The notes under the pieces: model-generated
What the model was told of the DNA's origin: nothing
Databases searched by the model: none
The model's input: the letters and a program-made list of their open reading frames with translations, nothing else
Shown here: positions 8,613-17,460 of the stretch, in pieces
Layout: each line of letters starts with the position of its first letter
Numbering within the stretch: position 1 is the first letter of the stretch
Assembly: GCA_022360715.1 (NCBI GenBank)
Contig: JAKSCG010000025.1
Span: 35,049 to 99,048, forward strand
Direction of reading: 5' to 3'
Source: Halanaerobiales bacterium
Lineage (GTDB): Bacteria > Bacillota > Halanaerobiia > Halanaerobiales > DTU029
DNA: 64,000 nucleotides
Position numbers and translations under genes: made by a program

Positions 8613-10346
8613 GTGAAATTACCTGTTAAATGGGGGCCGGGCAGCATTTTTGCTTTCTCCGGCCTGGATGGAGAAAACACCTATCAACATAGTTTGGTCG
8701 GAACCCTGACGGCTGATCAACCGGGGATTATTTTTCATACTGCTGTCCGCCGGGAGTTAAAATTTATGCTGAGCGGCGTTGCGGATCTGAATTATACGAT
8801 TGTTGCTTCAGATGTGATCAAAGCTGAACTCACCACCAGGACCGGAGAGTCAGTCCCGTTAGTCCTTATTTTTTATACCCAGGACACGGTGATCGGTTTA
8901 ACCTCCAGTTATGCCAAGCCGGTACTGCTTTGTTATGACCAGAGTAAGCCGGAGCGGCCGGGGGCCGGTAAGATCGTTTATAGTACCGGTGCAGAGCATA
9001 CTGCTTTGCTGGAAGTAGAGGATAAGCACTTATTAAAATTTGCCTTTTCCCTGAGCCATGATTCGGCTAATGATGCGCTCAACAAGGCTGAACAAGGGCT
9101 ACAGACTGAGCTTGCTCAGCAACTGGATCAAAAAATAGGGTTTTTTGAGCGACTACCGCGCCCGGCTGAACAACTGCCCGCACGGATTGAAAAAACCCTG
9201 GCCAAATGTTATTCGGTGATGAAGTCTCAGGTATACTCGGCTGAGGGGATTTTCCCGGGGAAATGGACTACTCCCGACCGTCTTCCCCACAAAAAGTTAT
9301 GGCTCTGGGATTCTGTTTTCCATGCCCTGGGGAATCGTTTTATTTCGCCGGAACTGGCCCGGGATAGTATTAAAGCAGTTCTGAGCACACAAGTAGCAAG
9401 CGGTTTTATTCCCCACCTGGCCTTTCCACCGTCCGAACGCTCGGCTATTACCCAACCCCCTGTGCTGGCCTGGGGAATTGCTCAATTATATGCCAGTGAT
9501 AAAAATAGAGAGTTCCTGGCGGCCGGTTACCGGGCAGTTCATCAATACCTGCACTGGATTATGGCCAATCGGGACAGCAACCGGAATTATTTATACGAGT
9601 GGCAAGTTGCGGCAGATAGTGTGCACTGCCGTTGCGATGAATCAGGGATGGACAATTCTCCCCGTTTTGATCAAGTAGTTTTAATGGATTGTATTGATTT
9701 TTCCTGTTTTATGGCTAATGAGGCCAGACATATGGCCAAAATTGCTGAAATTCTTGATTTAACCGATGATTGGATCTATTGGAAGGAGCTCTATCGTCAA
9801 ATTAAGGAAGCAATTAACACAAACTTATGGGATCAAGAAGATGGTTTTTACTATGACCGTATTCTCGCCTCAGGCCAATTAAAGAAAGTCCGGGCTATTT
9901 CGTCTTTTTTACCTTTATTTGCAGGAGTAGCTACTGATTACCAGGCTGCAGAGCTGGTTAAACACCTGACTGATCCAAATTCCTTTAATACCGTTTTGGC
10001 TATTCCCAGTATTGCCGTTGCTGATCCGACATTTGGGACTGATATGTGGAGAGGGCCGGTCTGGATTAACTATAACTATATGATTGCGGAGGGACTCAAG
10101 GAATATGGTTATCAGCAACTGGCCGCTGAGATTATCGGAAAAACAATTGAGGCAATTTCTTTCTGGTATGGTCATGATGGGACCATATATGAATTTTATG
10201 ATTGTCAGGACCGGGTATCCCCGGCCCGGTTGAACCGAAAGGGTAGTCCGGTCGAGCCCTATGATTTCCGAATTAAAATGCAAAATATCAGGGACTATGG
10301 CTGGTCATCCGCCTTATTTGTCGCGATGGTAATGGAATTTTATTAA
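8613..10346 (+). CDS. GH63/trehalase-like (alpha/alpha)6-barrel glycosidase
   Basis: About 577 residues from GTG 8613, placed nine bases after GGAG; GTG 8604 overlaps the ribosome site. An N-terminal beta-rich domain (about 1-180) is followed by an alpha/alpha barrel. Family marks are LWLWDSVFHALG, the acidic ESGMDNSPRFD motif that carries the catalytic acid in GH63 and mannosylglycerate hydrolases, and WRGPVWINYNY near the end. It lacks a secretion signal and should be cytoplasmic. It probably trims an alpha-linked sugar from imported oligosaccharides with the GH28 enzyme; the true substrate is unknown. A terminator follows. Confidence 0.85.
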   Translation: MKLPVKWGPGSIFAFSGLDGENTYQHSLVGTLTADQPGIIFHTAVRRELKFMLSGVADLNYTIVASDVIKAELTTRTGESVPLVLIFYTQDTVIGLTSSYAKPVLLCYDQSKPERPGAGKIVYSTGAEHTALLEVEDKHLLKFAFSLSHDSANDALNKAEQGLQTELAQQLDQKIGFFERLPRPAEQLPARIEKTLAKCYSVMKSQVYSAEGIFPGKWTTPDRLPHKKLWLWDSVFHALGNRFISPELARDSIKAVLSTQVASGFIPHLAFPPSERSAITQPPVLAWGIAQLYASDKNREFLAAGYRAVHQYLHWIMANRDSNRNYLYEWQVAADSVHCRCDESGMDNSPRFDQVVLMDCIDFSCFMANEARHMAKIAEILDLTDDWIYWKELYRQIKEAINTNLWDQEDGFYYDRILASGQLKKVRAISSFLPLFAGVATDYQAAELVKHLTDPNSFNTVLAIPSIAVADPTFGTDMWRGPVWINYNYMIAEGLKEYGYQQLAAEIIGKTIEAISFWYGHDGTIYEFYDCQDRVSPARLNRKGSPVEPYDFRIKMQNIRDYGWSSALFVAMVMEFY

Positions 10347-10359
10347 AGATTTAATAATA

Positions 10360-10396
10360 AACCGGGTAGACTTTCTTCAGCCGCTACTCGGTTTTT
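10360..10396 (+). terminator. Intrinsic terminator after the glycosidase genes
   Basis: A ten-base stem (10360-10369 with 10384-10393, one G-U) is followed by TTTTT at 10392-10396. It ends the HAD-GH28-glycosidase transcript. Confidence 0.75.
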
Positions 10397-10486
10397 GCCG
10401 GATAAAATTATTTTTATTTTCTGCATTTTTATGATATTCTTAATTAAAAGCTTAATTTTTAACTATCGCAGGGGGGGAGAGATTTG

Positions 10487-11020
10487 ATGTCCTGGATTGA
10501 AATGATTTCGGAAAAAGAAGCTAGCGGAAAGTTGAAAAGGATTTATCAAAAACTGATCGGACCTGAAGGGGAAAAGGTTGCCAATATTTTGAAGGTACAT
10601 AGTTTAAACCCGGCGGTATTGGAAGCCCATCTAGGGCTATACCGACAAATCATGTATGGACAATCCCCTTTAACAAGGGTTCAACGGGAAATGATCGCCG
10701 TAGTTGTTTCGGCAGCAAATCAATGCCATTACTGAATTGCCCACCACGGAGCGGCGCTCCGTAAGTTAGGGAAGGATGCAAAAATCGTTGACGACATAGC
10801 TTCCGACTATCATCAAGCCGAGATAGCGGCCAATGATCAACTCCTTTTAAAGTATGCGGAAAAGTTGACCAGAGCCCCCGCTTCGGTCCAAGCGGGAGAT
10901 GTAGCGCTTTTGAAGGAAGCCGGTTTTTCCGATCGGGCAATTTTTGATGCCAATCAGGTCATCGCTTATTTTAATTATGTCAACCGGATTGCCGATGGCT
11001 TAGGAGTAGAACTGGAGTAG
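10487..11020 (+). CDS. AhpD-like/peroxidase-related protein with in-frame UGA (probable selenoprotein)
   Basis: ATG 10487 lies behind GGGGGGGAGA. The frame runs to TAG 11018-11020, 177 residues if the TGA at 10733-10735 is read as selenocysteine. The sequence around it is ANQCHY-U-IAHHGAALR. In carboxymuconolactone-decarboxylase/AhpD peroxidase-related enzymes this is the CxxC-x3-H redox motif, so UGA replaces the second Cys (CxxU). After the UGA the frame stays open for 94 codons with family-like sequence (DYHQAEIAANDQLLLKYAEKLT, FDANQVIAYFNYVNRIADGLGV), and total length matches the usual 180. A hairpin with G in its loop follows the UGA. Likely role: thiol/selenol peroxidase or disulfide reductase in the cytoplasm. 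A plain nonsense mutation is the alternative, but the exact position and hairpin argue against it. Confidence 0.85.
10736..10771 (+). promoter_or_regulatory. Bacterial SECIS-like hairpin
   Basis: Directly after the UGA there is a perfect seven-base stem, ACGGAGC (10746-10752) with GCTCCGT (10756-10762), closing a GGC loop whose first base is G. The loop begins 17 bases after the UGA. Both features match what is known of bacterial SECIS elements: an apical loop with G in the first two positions and a UGA-to-loop distance of roughly 16-37 bases. It lies in the coding sequence, as bacterial elements do. Confidence 0.75.
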
Positions 11021-11042
11021 TATTAGAAAGGGGAGATATGCT

Positions 11043-12485
11043 TTGAACACCATCAATATCAATAAAAAAGCATTTGTTTCCTCAGTCTTAGTTCTATTAG
11101 TTCTGATGATCTTAGCAGGAGTTTTAACAAATATTATCCCTGCCGGGAGATATGAAAGGCAACTGGTAAATGGAAGATTAATTATTGATCCGGATTCTTT
11201 TCAATATACCGATAAACCATCATTCCCGATTTGGAGGTGGTTTGTTGCCCCAATTGAAGTTCTCTGGAGTAATGATGCTCCAATTGTTATCGCAATTATT
11301 ATTTTCCTGCTAGTGATCGGGGGGGCTTTTGCCGTACTAAATAGAAGTAATCTATTAACTTATCTGATCAGCAAAATAGTAAGGGCATTTGGTCAGCAGA
11401 AATATTTACTACTGGCCAGTATTGTATTTGCATTTATGATGCTCGGTTCTGTAGTAGGAATTTTTGAAGAAATAATCCCACTTATACCGATTATAGTTGC
11501 TTTATCTTATTCACTGGGTTGGGATTCATTAACCGGACTTGGCATGAGTTTTTTAGCCACCGGGTTTGGCTTTGCTTCCGGGATAGCTAACCCATTTACC
11601 ATCGGTGTAGCCCAAAAAATTGCGGGCTTACCTTTATTCTCCGGAATTTTCTTAAGAGTAATTGTTTTTGTAGTAATGTATACTGTACTTAGTTTATTTC
11701 TGATTAAATACGCCAAAAGGATAGAAAAAAACCCGGAAAAGTCTTTAGTATATCATGCAGATACTGATGAAAAGAAAACAATTCGAGATGACAAGCTGGA
11801 TTTAACTACACTAAATATTACTAAGTTAAACAGGGCAAGCGGGTGGTTTGTGTTCATTGTATTATGTATTTTTCTACTAATATTTAGTGCTTCTATAATA
11901 GAAGGATTAGCTGATTATTCTTTATTGATAATAGGTCTTCTTTTCTTAATTGGGGGTTTAGGTTCGGGATTGTTTGCCGGTTTAAAATTTAAAACGGTTA
12001 TCAGTACATTTTTCAAAGGGACTCTGGGTATATCACCAGGGATTTTAATGATATTAATGGCCACTAGCGTTAAGCATATAATAACCAGGGCTGGAATTAT
12101 GGATTCAATCTTACATTATGCCGCTGAATTTATTATAAACACAACTTCAATAGTTTCTATACTATTAATCTATTTACTTGTTTTAATTATGAATTTCTTT
12201 ATTGGCTCTGGCTCAGCGAAAGCCTTTTTAATTATGCCTATTGTTATACCATTAGTAGATTTAATTGGAATAAATAGGCAAATTGCTGTGCTGGCCTTTG
12301 CATTTGGTGATGGATTTAGTAATGTTATTTATCCTACTAATGCCGTATTATTAATTAGTATGGGACTTACTACAGTAAGTTATCCTAATTGGTTTAAATG
12401 GATTATTAAATTACAACTTTTGATTCTTGTAATTACCAGTATCCTTTTGCTGTTTGCTTTAGTAACAAACTATGGTCCATTTTAG
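11043..12485 (+). CDS. YfcC-type membrane carrier (DcuC/AbgT-like anaerobic transporter family)
   Basis: 480 residues from TTG 11043 behind AAAGGGGAG. About twelve hydrophobic segments, with the opening LTNIIPAGRYERQLVNGR typical of YfcC (C4-dicarboxylate anaerobic carrier superfamily). Conserved half-helix motifs are GFGFASGIANPFTIGVAQ and GSGSAKAFLIMPI. Such proteins are secondary carriers, often for amino acids, peptides or dicarboxylates, in the cytoplasmic membrane. Twenty-two bases separate it from the selenoprotein gene and 11 from the DUF2817 hydrolase, so all three may be one operon. AT content rises from here relative to the glycosidase genes. Confidence 0.85.
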   Translation: MNTININKKAFVSSVLVLLVLMILAGVLTNIIPAGRYERQLVNGRLIIDPDSFQYTDKPSFPIWRWFVAPIEVLWSNDAPIVIAIIIFLLVIGGAFAVLNRSNLLTYLISKIVRAFGQQKYLLLASIVFAFMMLGSVVGIFEEIIPLIPIIVALSYSLGWDSLTGLGMSFLATGFGFASGIANPFTIGVAQKIAGLPLFSGIFLRVIVFVVMYTVLSLFLIKYAKRIEKNPEKSLVYHADTDEKKTIRDDKLDLTTLNITKLNRASGWFVFIVLCIFLLIFSASIIEGLADYSLLIIGLLFLIGGLGSGLFAGLKFKTVISTFFKGTLGISPGILMILMATSVKHIITRAGIMDSILHYAAEFIINTTSIVSILLIYLLVLIMNFFIGSGSAKAFLIMPIVIPLVDLIGINRQIAVLAFAFGDGFSNVIYPTNAVLLISMGLTTVSYPNWFKWIIKLQLLILVITSILLLFALVTNYGPF

Positions 12486-12496
12486 GGGTGGTATTG

Positions 12497-13624
12497 TTGA
12501 ATATAAAAGATTTATTTAGTTATACATATGAGGAATCCAGAGAGAAATTTAGGGATAAAGTTAAATATGTCAAAAGTCTCTGGCCTGAAACTAAGATAGA
12601 AAGCCATAAAGTACTAGAGGCTGAAGACTTATCAATAGACATAATTATAGCAAGTGCTAAGAAAAACTATGATAAGCTTTTAATTGTAACAACCGGACTT
12701 CATGGAATTGAAGGATATATTGGGGCTGCTATGTTAAATCTATTGATTGATAAATATCTAAATAAACTCGATTATGATTCCATAGGAATTGTTTTAGTTC
12801 ATGCTATAAACCCCTGGGGAATGAAACATATGAGAAGAACAAATGAAAATAACATCGATCTTAATCGGAATTTTATCTGGCAGTGGTCTTCACTGGAAGA
12901 GACGCTAAATAAAGACTATCAAAAAATCGAATCATTTCTTAATCCCCAACAGCCTTATTGCAATAAATTGTGGAATAATGTTAGTTTTAATTTTGGCTTA
13001 TTAAAAGCCCTATTTAAAATAGGATTTAATAGTTTTAAAAATGCCCCTATACTTGGACAATATCAGTTTCCAGCCGGAATTTATTATGGGGGACAGGGGT
13101 ATGAAGATTCTACCAGATATATGATAGATCTGTATCGAAGGTGTATTAGAGATTATCGAAGAATTGTACTTTTGGATATCCATACAGGCTATGGACCTGG
13201 TAATCTAATGAGTATTGTAAATTCTGTTTTTGAAAAAAGAAGTTCTGCCGAATTAAAAAAGGCCTTTGTATATCCATTGGTTCAAAAGACCGATACTAAA
13301 GAATTTTATAAAATCAAAGGTGATATGATAGATTTTTTATACATGCTTATAGCAAGAGAGTTTAAAGATAAACAGTTTTATTCAACAACCCTTGAATTTG
13401 GAACCTATGGTGATTCAATTATATCAGCATTGAAATCACTACAGGTTATAATTGAAGAAAACAGGCTGTACAGGTATGGAGTTAAATACGACAAAGACAA
13501 AAAAAATATAAGAAAAAATTTTCTTAATCTTTTTGCTCCGACATCGGAAGAATGGAGAAGCAAAGCAATAAAGGATTTTAGGCAGGGATTGAACGGGATC
13601 TTAACTTCAGAAGGATTTATCTAA
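12497..13624 (+). CDS. DUF2817 M14-like hydrolase
   Basis: 375 residues if started at TTG 12497, five bases after GGGGTGG; GTG 12488 is the longer alternative. DUF2817 proteins are zinc carboxypeptidase-like amidohydrolases. Visible signs are TTGLHGIEGYIGAAM (first metal ligands His and Glu), NENNIDLNRNF, and DIHTGYG, with a late Glu in STTLEFGTYG. The enzyme is cytoplasmic and would split an amide or peptide bond of whatever the coupled YfcC-type carrier brings in. A terminator follows the stop. Confidence 0.85.
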   Translation: MNIKDLFSYTYEESREKFRDKVKYVKSLWPETKIESHKVLEAEDLSIDIIIASAKKNYDKLLIVTTGLHGIEGYIGAAMLNLLIDKYLNKLDYDSIGIVLVHAINPWGMKHMRRTNENNIDLNRNFIWQWSSLEETLNKDYQKIESFLNPQQPYCNKLWNNVSFNFGLLKALFKIGFNSFKNAPILGQYQFPAGIYYGGQGYEDSTRYMIDLYRRCIRDYRRIVLLDIHTGYGPGNLMSIVNSVFEKRSSAELKKAFVYPLVQKTDTKEFYKIKGDMIDFLYMLIAREFKDKQFYSTTLEFGTYGDSIISALKSLQVIIEENRLYRYGVKYDKDKKNIRKNFLNLFAPTSEEWRSKAIKDFRQGLNGILTSEGFI

Positions 13625-13640
13625 AAAGAAGACAAAAAAG

Positions 13641-13684
13641 TCCCGCCAAGCCTTTAATATAGGCATGTTGCGGGAATTTTTTTT
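13641..13684 (+). terminator. Intrinsic terminator after DUF2817 gene
   Basis: Arms TCCCGCCAAGCCT and AGGCATGTTGCGGGA pair (small internal mismatch) around a short AT loop, followed by eight T (13677-13684). Confidence 0.85.
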
Positions 13685-13723
13685 GCCAAAACTTGTAGTA
13701 CTTAAGCTTTATATGAAAAAATA

Positions 13724-13752
13724 TTGACAGTAAGGTGGTGGTCATATACAAT
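13724..13752 (+). promoter_or_regulatory. Sigma-A promoter for the iron-type ABC genes
   Basis: TTGACA (13724-13729), 17-base spacer, TACAAT (13747-13752). It is the only good promoter between the upstream terminator and the binding protein gene, leaving a leader of about 110 bases in which I see no recognised riboswitch. Confidence 0.75.
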
Positions 13753-13868
13753 ATAATTGATATTGAAAACCTTTATCATTTACTTAAAAGCAATACTGGA
13801 AAGAGATTTTGGCGGCTGGTCTTTTTTATTTAATGTTAAAAAAAATAATAATTAGAGGTGAAGAGGGC

Positions 13869-14891
13869 ATGAAATTTGTTAAATTAGTATTTAGTATAAT
13901 ATTTTCTTTTATTCTTCTGTTCAGCAATTCTTCTCTTGAAGCAGCTGTAGAAGAGCAGATAAACTTATATATCTCTGGCCCCAAAGAGATGGCTAAGTTG
14001 CTGGAAGCTGAATTTGAGAAGGAATATGGAGATGTACTCAATGTCTATCATAGCGGTTCTGGTCCTTTAAGACAGAAGGTCTGGACTGAGATGTTAGCCG
14101 GGAGCATTCAGGCAGATATCGTCTGGGGTGCAGAACCAATGATGTATCAAGCGCTTAAAGAAAAAGGGGTACTTTTAAGATATCGGCCACCTATGATCCA
14201 AGATCTTAAAAAAGAATATATTTATGGGGACGGCTATTTTACAGCAGTTAATGCTCGTTATGGAGTCATCGTCTATAATAAAGAAAGGGTTTTGACTGAT
14301 GAAATCCCCACAGGCTGGGCTGATTTGCTGGATAGAAGATGGCATCAGCGCCTCGGGATAGCAGATGCTTCTCAATCATCTACGGCTTTAGCTATCACAT
14401 CCGGTCTTTATCAGCTCTTTGATTACAGTTGGATTCTTTATCGAGCGCTGGGTGAAAATGAGGTGATGTTGACAAAGCAAAATATTGATGTTGTCTCCAA
14501 GATCGAGACTGCTGAGTTGGATCTTGGTATTGCTCCCCATGATGGGGTATTGCGCCTAATCAATAAAGCCAAAAAACGGGGCATTGAAAGCCCACTGGGA
14601 ATTATCTGGCCTGTTGAAGGTATTATTAGTATCCAGCGACCGATAGCGATTATCAAAAAGGAACGTTCTTTAGAGGCTGATAACTTAGTGAAAAAATTTG
14701 TTGATTTTTCTCTCAGTGAGACTGGGCAGAATATAGCTACCCGTTTTGGATTTATCACTGTCCGAAATGGTCTTAAATTACCTGAAGGAGTTCCTCAGAC
14801 CATAGAAGTCAGCTCACTAGACTGGAAGTATGCAAGTAAACATCAGGAGGAGATACGTGCAACTTTTAAAGAGATCATGTTTACCGATTAG
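13869..14891 (+). CDS. ABC transporter substrate-binding protein, iron(III)/FbpA-like
   Basis: 340 residues from ATG 13869; the upstream in-frame extension from 13809 lacks a ribosome site, while 13869 begins a typical signal peptide (MKFVKLVFSIIFSFILLFSNSSLEA). The mature part is a type-2 periplasmic binding fold: LYISGPKEMAKLL, HSGSGPLRQKVW, ADIVWGAEPMMYQAL, and TGWADLLDRRW. This is the ferric/thiamine/phosphonate binding class. It should work with the fused permease overlapping its 3' end. No ATPase gene accompanies them, so one must be supplied from elsewhere in the genome. Confidence 0.85.
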   Translation: MKFVKLVFSIIFSFILLFSNSSLEAAVEEQINLYISGPKEMAKLLEAEFEKEYGDVLNVYHSGSGPLRQKVWTEMLAGSIQADIVWGAEPMMYQALKEKGVLLRYRPPMIQDLKKEYIYGDGYFTAVNARYGVIVYNKERVLTDEIPTGWADLLDRRWHQRLGIADASQSSTALAITSGLYQLFDYSWILYRALGENEVMLTKQNIDVVSKIETAELDLGIAPHDGVLRLINKAKKRGIESPLGIIWPVEGIISIQRPIAIIKKERSLEADNLVKKFVDFSLSETGQNIATRFGFITVRNGLKLPEGVPQTIEVSSLDWKYASKHQEEIRATFKEIMFTD

Positions 14892-16569
14892 ACTTGTTCT
14901 GAGAAAGCATTTAAAATCCGAAACAGTTAGCGGACTTTTTCTTTTAATAACGCTAACTGTTTTGGTTATATATCCTTTAATCATGCTAGTTTTGAATAGT
15001 GTAGGGATCTCTGTCAATAATTTTTCTTTTAATCTAAAAGATTATCTTAATCTTTTTTTTGATCGACAGTTTCTAGGAGCTCTGGTCAATACCCTTTATC
15101 TTGCTTTGACGGTTTCGATTCTGAGTAGTCTTATTGGGGGAGGACTGGCTTGGCTGGTAACCCGTACGGATCTTTCCGGCAAAGGATTAATCGATCTGTT
15201 GGTTTTTCTGACATTTATTATTCCATCTTTTATTATGGCAGTGTCTTTTATCGAGCTTTTTGGAAAAAATGGGATCATAACAAATCTTTTTTTAGAGACC
15301 TGCAAAGTTAATACTTCTCCCTTGGAGATCTACTCCTTGGGAGGCGTTATCTTAGTGATGACTATAAATCTCTATCCGCTGGTCTATATGACCTTATCTA
15401 ACGCTTTGAAAAATAGTGATCATTCGATCGAAGAAGCGGCATATTTAGATGGTGCCGGTCGGTTACGGGTTTTATTTTCCATAACTTTACCGATGATTAT
15501 GCCTAATATTTTGGCAGTGGGCTTACTGGTTTTTGCCCGTACAGTTGCCTGTTTTGGAGTAGCCGCCCTGTTAGCATTACCTGCACGGAAATATATCTTG
15601 ACTACCTATATCTATACTGCTCTAAGCAGTCTCAATCTTAGCCAAGCCACAACTGTTTCCATAATTCTGATCTTACTGACAGGTGCAATCTTTTTAATTC
15701 AAAGTAAATTTTTAAAAAATAGAGATTATATTACCTTATCCGCTAATAGTTCTCGTCCAAAGGAGCTCTCTTTGGGGAGAGCTAAAAAGACGGTCATGGG
15801 TATCATCCTTTTCTTCTTTTTTCTTACAACAATATTACCTTTGATCGTTATCTTACTGACATCATTTCTCAAGGCTTTTGGATTAGATTATCAACTAAGT
15901 AATTTTACTCTAGCCAATTATCGAAATATATTATTTGAACAAAGCTTGACGATCCGGGCATTTCGCAATAGTATCCTTTATGGCATTTTGTCAGCGAGTA
16001 TTGCTCTATTATTGGGTTCTTTAGCTACCTATCTTGCTAATCGATCCAGTTTCCGAGGCAGAAAGATGATCGAATTCTTTGCTTCTTGGCCGATGGCGAT
16101 ACCAGGGATAGTAATTGCGGTAGCTGCTATCCTGGCTTGGATAAATCCACCTTTGAAGTTGTATAATACTCCATGGATAATTATCGTTAGCTATGTTACT
16201 GCTTCATTACCGTTGGTAGTTAAAAATGTGAGTGGTCTGCTCCAGAATATTGATCAGGAACTAGAAGAGATGGCTTGGATTTTAGGAGCCTCTTATCTGA
16301 AAACATTCCGCTGGATAATTATTCCTTTAATTAAGCCGGGTTTGAGAACGGGCTGGATTTTGGCTTTTCTCTTTGTCTTAAGGGAGATACCGATTTCTTT
16401 GATGCTATATACCAGTGGTACTGAAACCATTGGGGTTTTACTATTTAATCTGCGTTCAGATTCTGGGGGTTTGGAAACTCTTTCGGCTTTTGCAGTAATT
16501 TTGCTTCTCTTGACGATTACTGGGCATCTGTTAATCAAGGGCTTTCGAAGGTGGGAAAAGGTTAATTAA
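14857..16569 (+). CDS. Iron(III)-type ABC permease, two permease units fused (FbpB-like)
   Basis: 570 residues from GTG 14857, set by a perfect AGGAGG at 14845-14850; ATG 14830 in the same frame is before that site. It overlaps the binding-protein gene by 35 bases. Two copies of the transport domain are present, each with an EAA loop (AAYLDGAGRLRVLFSI; AWILGASYLKTFRWII), giving about twelve membrane segments as in FbpB/CysW-like fused permeases. The next gene is a regulator on its own promoter, so the usual third gene (ATPase) is missing. Confidence 0.88.
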   Translation: MQLLKRSCLPIRLVLRKHLKSETVSGLFLLITLTVLVIYPLIMLVLNSVGISVNNFSFNLKDYLNLFFDRQFLGALVNTLYLALTVSILSSLIGGGLAWLVTRTDLSGKGLIDLLVFLTFIIPSFIMAVSFIELFGKNGIITNLFLETCKVNTSPLEIYSLGGVILVMTINLYPLVYMTLSNALKNSDHSIEEAAYLDGAGRLRVLFSITLPMIMPNILAVGLLVFARTVACFGVAALLALPARKYILTTYIYTALSSLNLSQATTVSIILILLTGAIFLIQSKFLKNRDYITLSANSSRPKELSLGRAKKTVMGIILFFFFLTTILPLIVILLTSFLKAFGLDYQLSNFTLANYRNILFEQSLTIRAFRNSILYGILSASIALLLGSLATYLANRSSFRGRKMIEFFASWPMAIPGIVIAVAAILAWINPPLKLYNTPWIIIVSYVTASLPLVVKNVSGLLQNIDQELEEMAWILGASYLKTFRWIIIPLIKPGLRTGWILAFLFVLREIPISLMLYTSGTETIGVLLFNLRSDSGGLETLSAFAVILLLLTITGHLLIKGFRRWEKVN

Positions 16570-16593
16570 GAACCTGAACATGATTTTATATAG

Positions 16594-16632
16594 TTGACAA
16601 ATATTATAAACAAATATATAATATGTTTATAA
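16594..16632 (+). promoter_or_regulatory. Promoter with overlapping palindromic operator
   Basis: TTGACA (16594-16599), 17 bases, TATAAT (16617-16622). A perfect nine-base inverted repeat, TTATAAACA (16604-16612) and TGTTTATAA (16624-16632), is centred on the -10 box. A regulator bound here would block RNA polymerase, which fits autoregulation by the DUF2087 regulator just downstream. Confidence 0.75.
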
Positions 16633-16665
16633 AAATATCTTTTTTAGGAATGAGGATTTTTAAAA

Positions 16666-17412
16666 ATGGACTATGGTAAACTTTCCTTAGATGAAATCAA
16701 AAAAGGATACCGGTTTAATAAAGAAGCGAATGCTTACATTTGTAATTACTGCGAAAAGGCGTTTCAAGTAGGTCAAGTATTTTCTATTGGTGGCAATTTT
16801 TTTGTTCCTGAACACGCTGCCGTTAAACATATTGAAAGGGAACACGGTGGAAACTTCATGCAAATGCTCCATTCAGCTACAAAATATAATACATTAACTG
16901 ACACCCAAAAGGAATTGTTATTCCTTTTTTATTCAGGCATGTCGGATAGTGAAATTGCAAAAAAGCTTGGTGTATCAGCCTCTACGGTGCGGCACCAAAA
17001 ATTCACATTCCGGGAGAAAGCGAAACAGGCCAAATTTTATTTGGCTATATTTGAGTGTGTGTTTGATCACAAAGTTACAAATAAAGATACTCTTATTCCA
17101 ATTCATAACCATGCTATATATTTGGATGACCGTTATGTGATAACAGAACAGGAAAAGCAACATATTTTGGAAACATCATTTGTAAGTTTAAAGCCATTAA
17201 AATTAAAGGCTTTCTCTCCAAAAGAGAAGAAAAAGGTTGTTATTTTGGCGAAAATTGCGGAACAGTTTGAACTTGGCAAAAAATATCCAGAAAAAGAAGT
17301 CAATGAAATGATCAAACCGATCTATGAAGATTATATGACGATCAGAAGATACCTTATTATGTACGGTTTTATGGAAAGAACAAAAGACGGGTCAAGTTAT
17401 TGGCTGACATAG
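16666..17412 (+). CDS. LuxR-type HTH regulator with C-terminal DUF2087
   Basis: 248 residues from ATG 16666. The N-terminal third carries two Cys in CNYCEKAF and several His and may bind metal. The middle holds a LuxR/sigma-70 region-4-like helix-turn-helix (LTDTQKELLFLFYSGMSDSE, then IAKKLGVSASTVRHQKF). The C-terminus is a DUF2087 domain (SPKEKKKVVILAKIAEQF, YPEKEVNEMIKPIYEDY, RRYLIMYGFMERT). Proteins of this layout are transcriptional regulators of unknown ligand. It has its own promoter with a palindrome on the -10 box and is followed 48 bases later by a VOC protein gene, its likely partner or target. Confidence 0.88.
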   Translation: MDYGKLSLDEIKKGYRFNKEANAYICNYCEKAFQVGQVFSIGGNFFVPEHAAVKHIEREHGGNFMQMLHSATKYNTLTDTQKELLFLFYSGMSDSEIAKKLGVSASTVRHQKFTFREKAKQAKFYLAIFECVFDHKVTNKDTLIPIHNHAIYLDDRYVITEQEKQHILETSFVSLKPLKLKAFSPKEKKKVVILAKIAEQFELGKKYPEKEVNEMIKPIYEDYMTIRRYLIMYGFMERTKDGSSYWLT

Positions 17413-17460
17413 AACAAAGGGACGAAAGCAATAACAAAAATCATTAGGGAGGTGTAAAAT

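Noticed and set aside
10484..10735. A complete 83-residue protein ending at the TGA
   Set aside because: The frame continues in family sequence to 11020, the TGA sits on a redox Cys position, and a SECIS-like hairpin follows.
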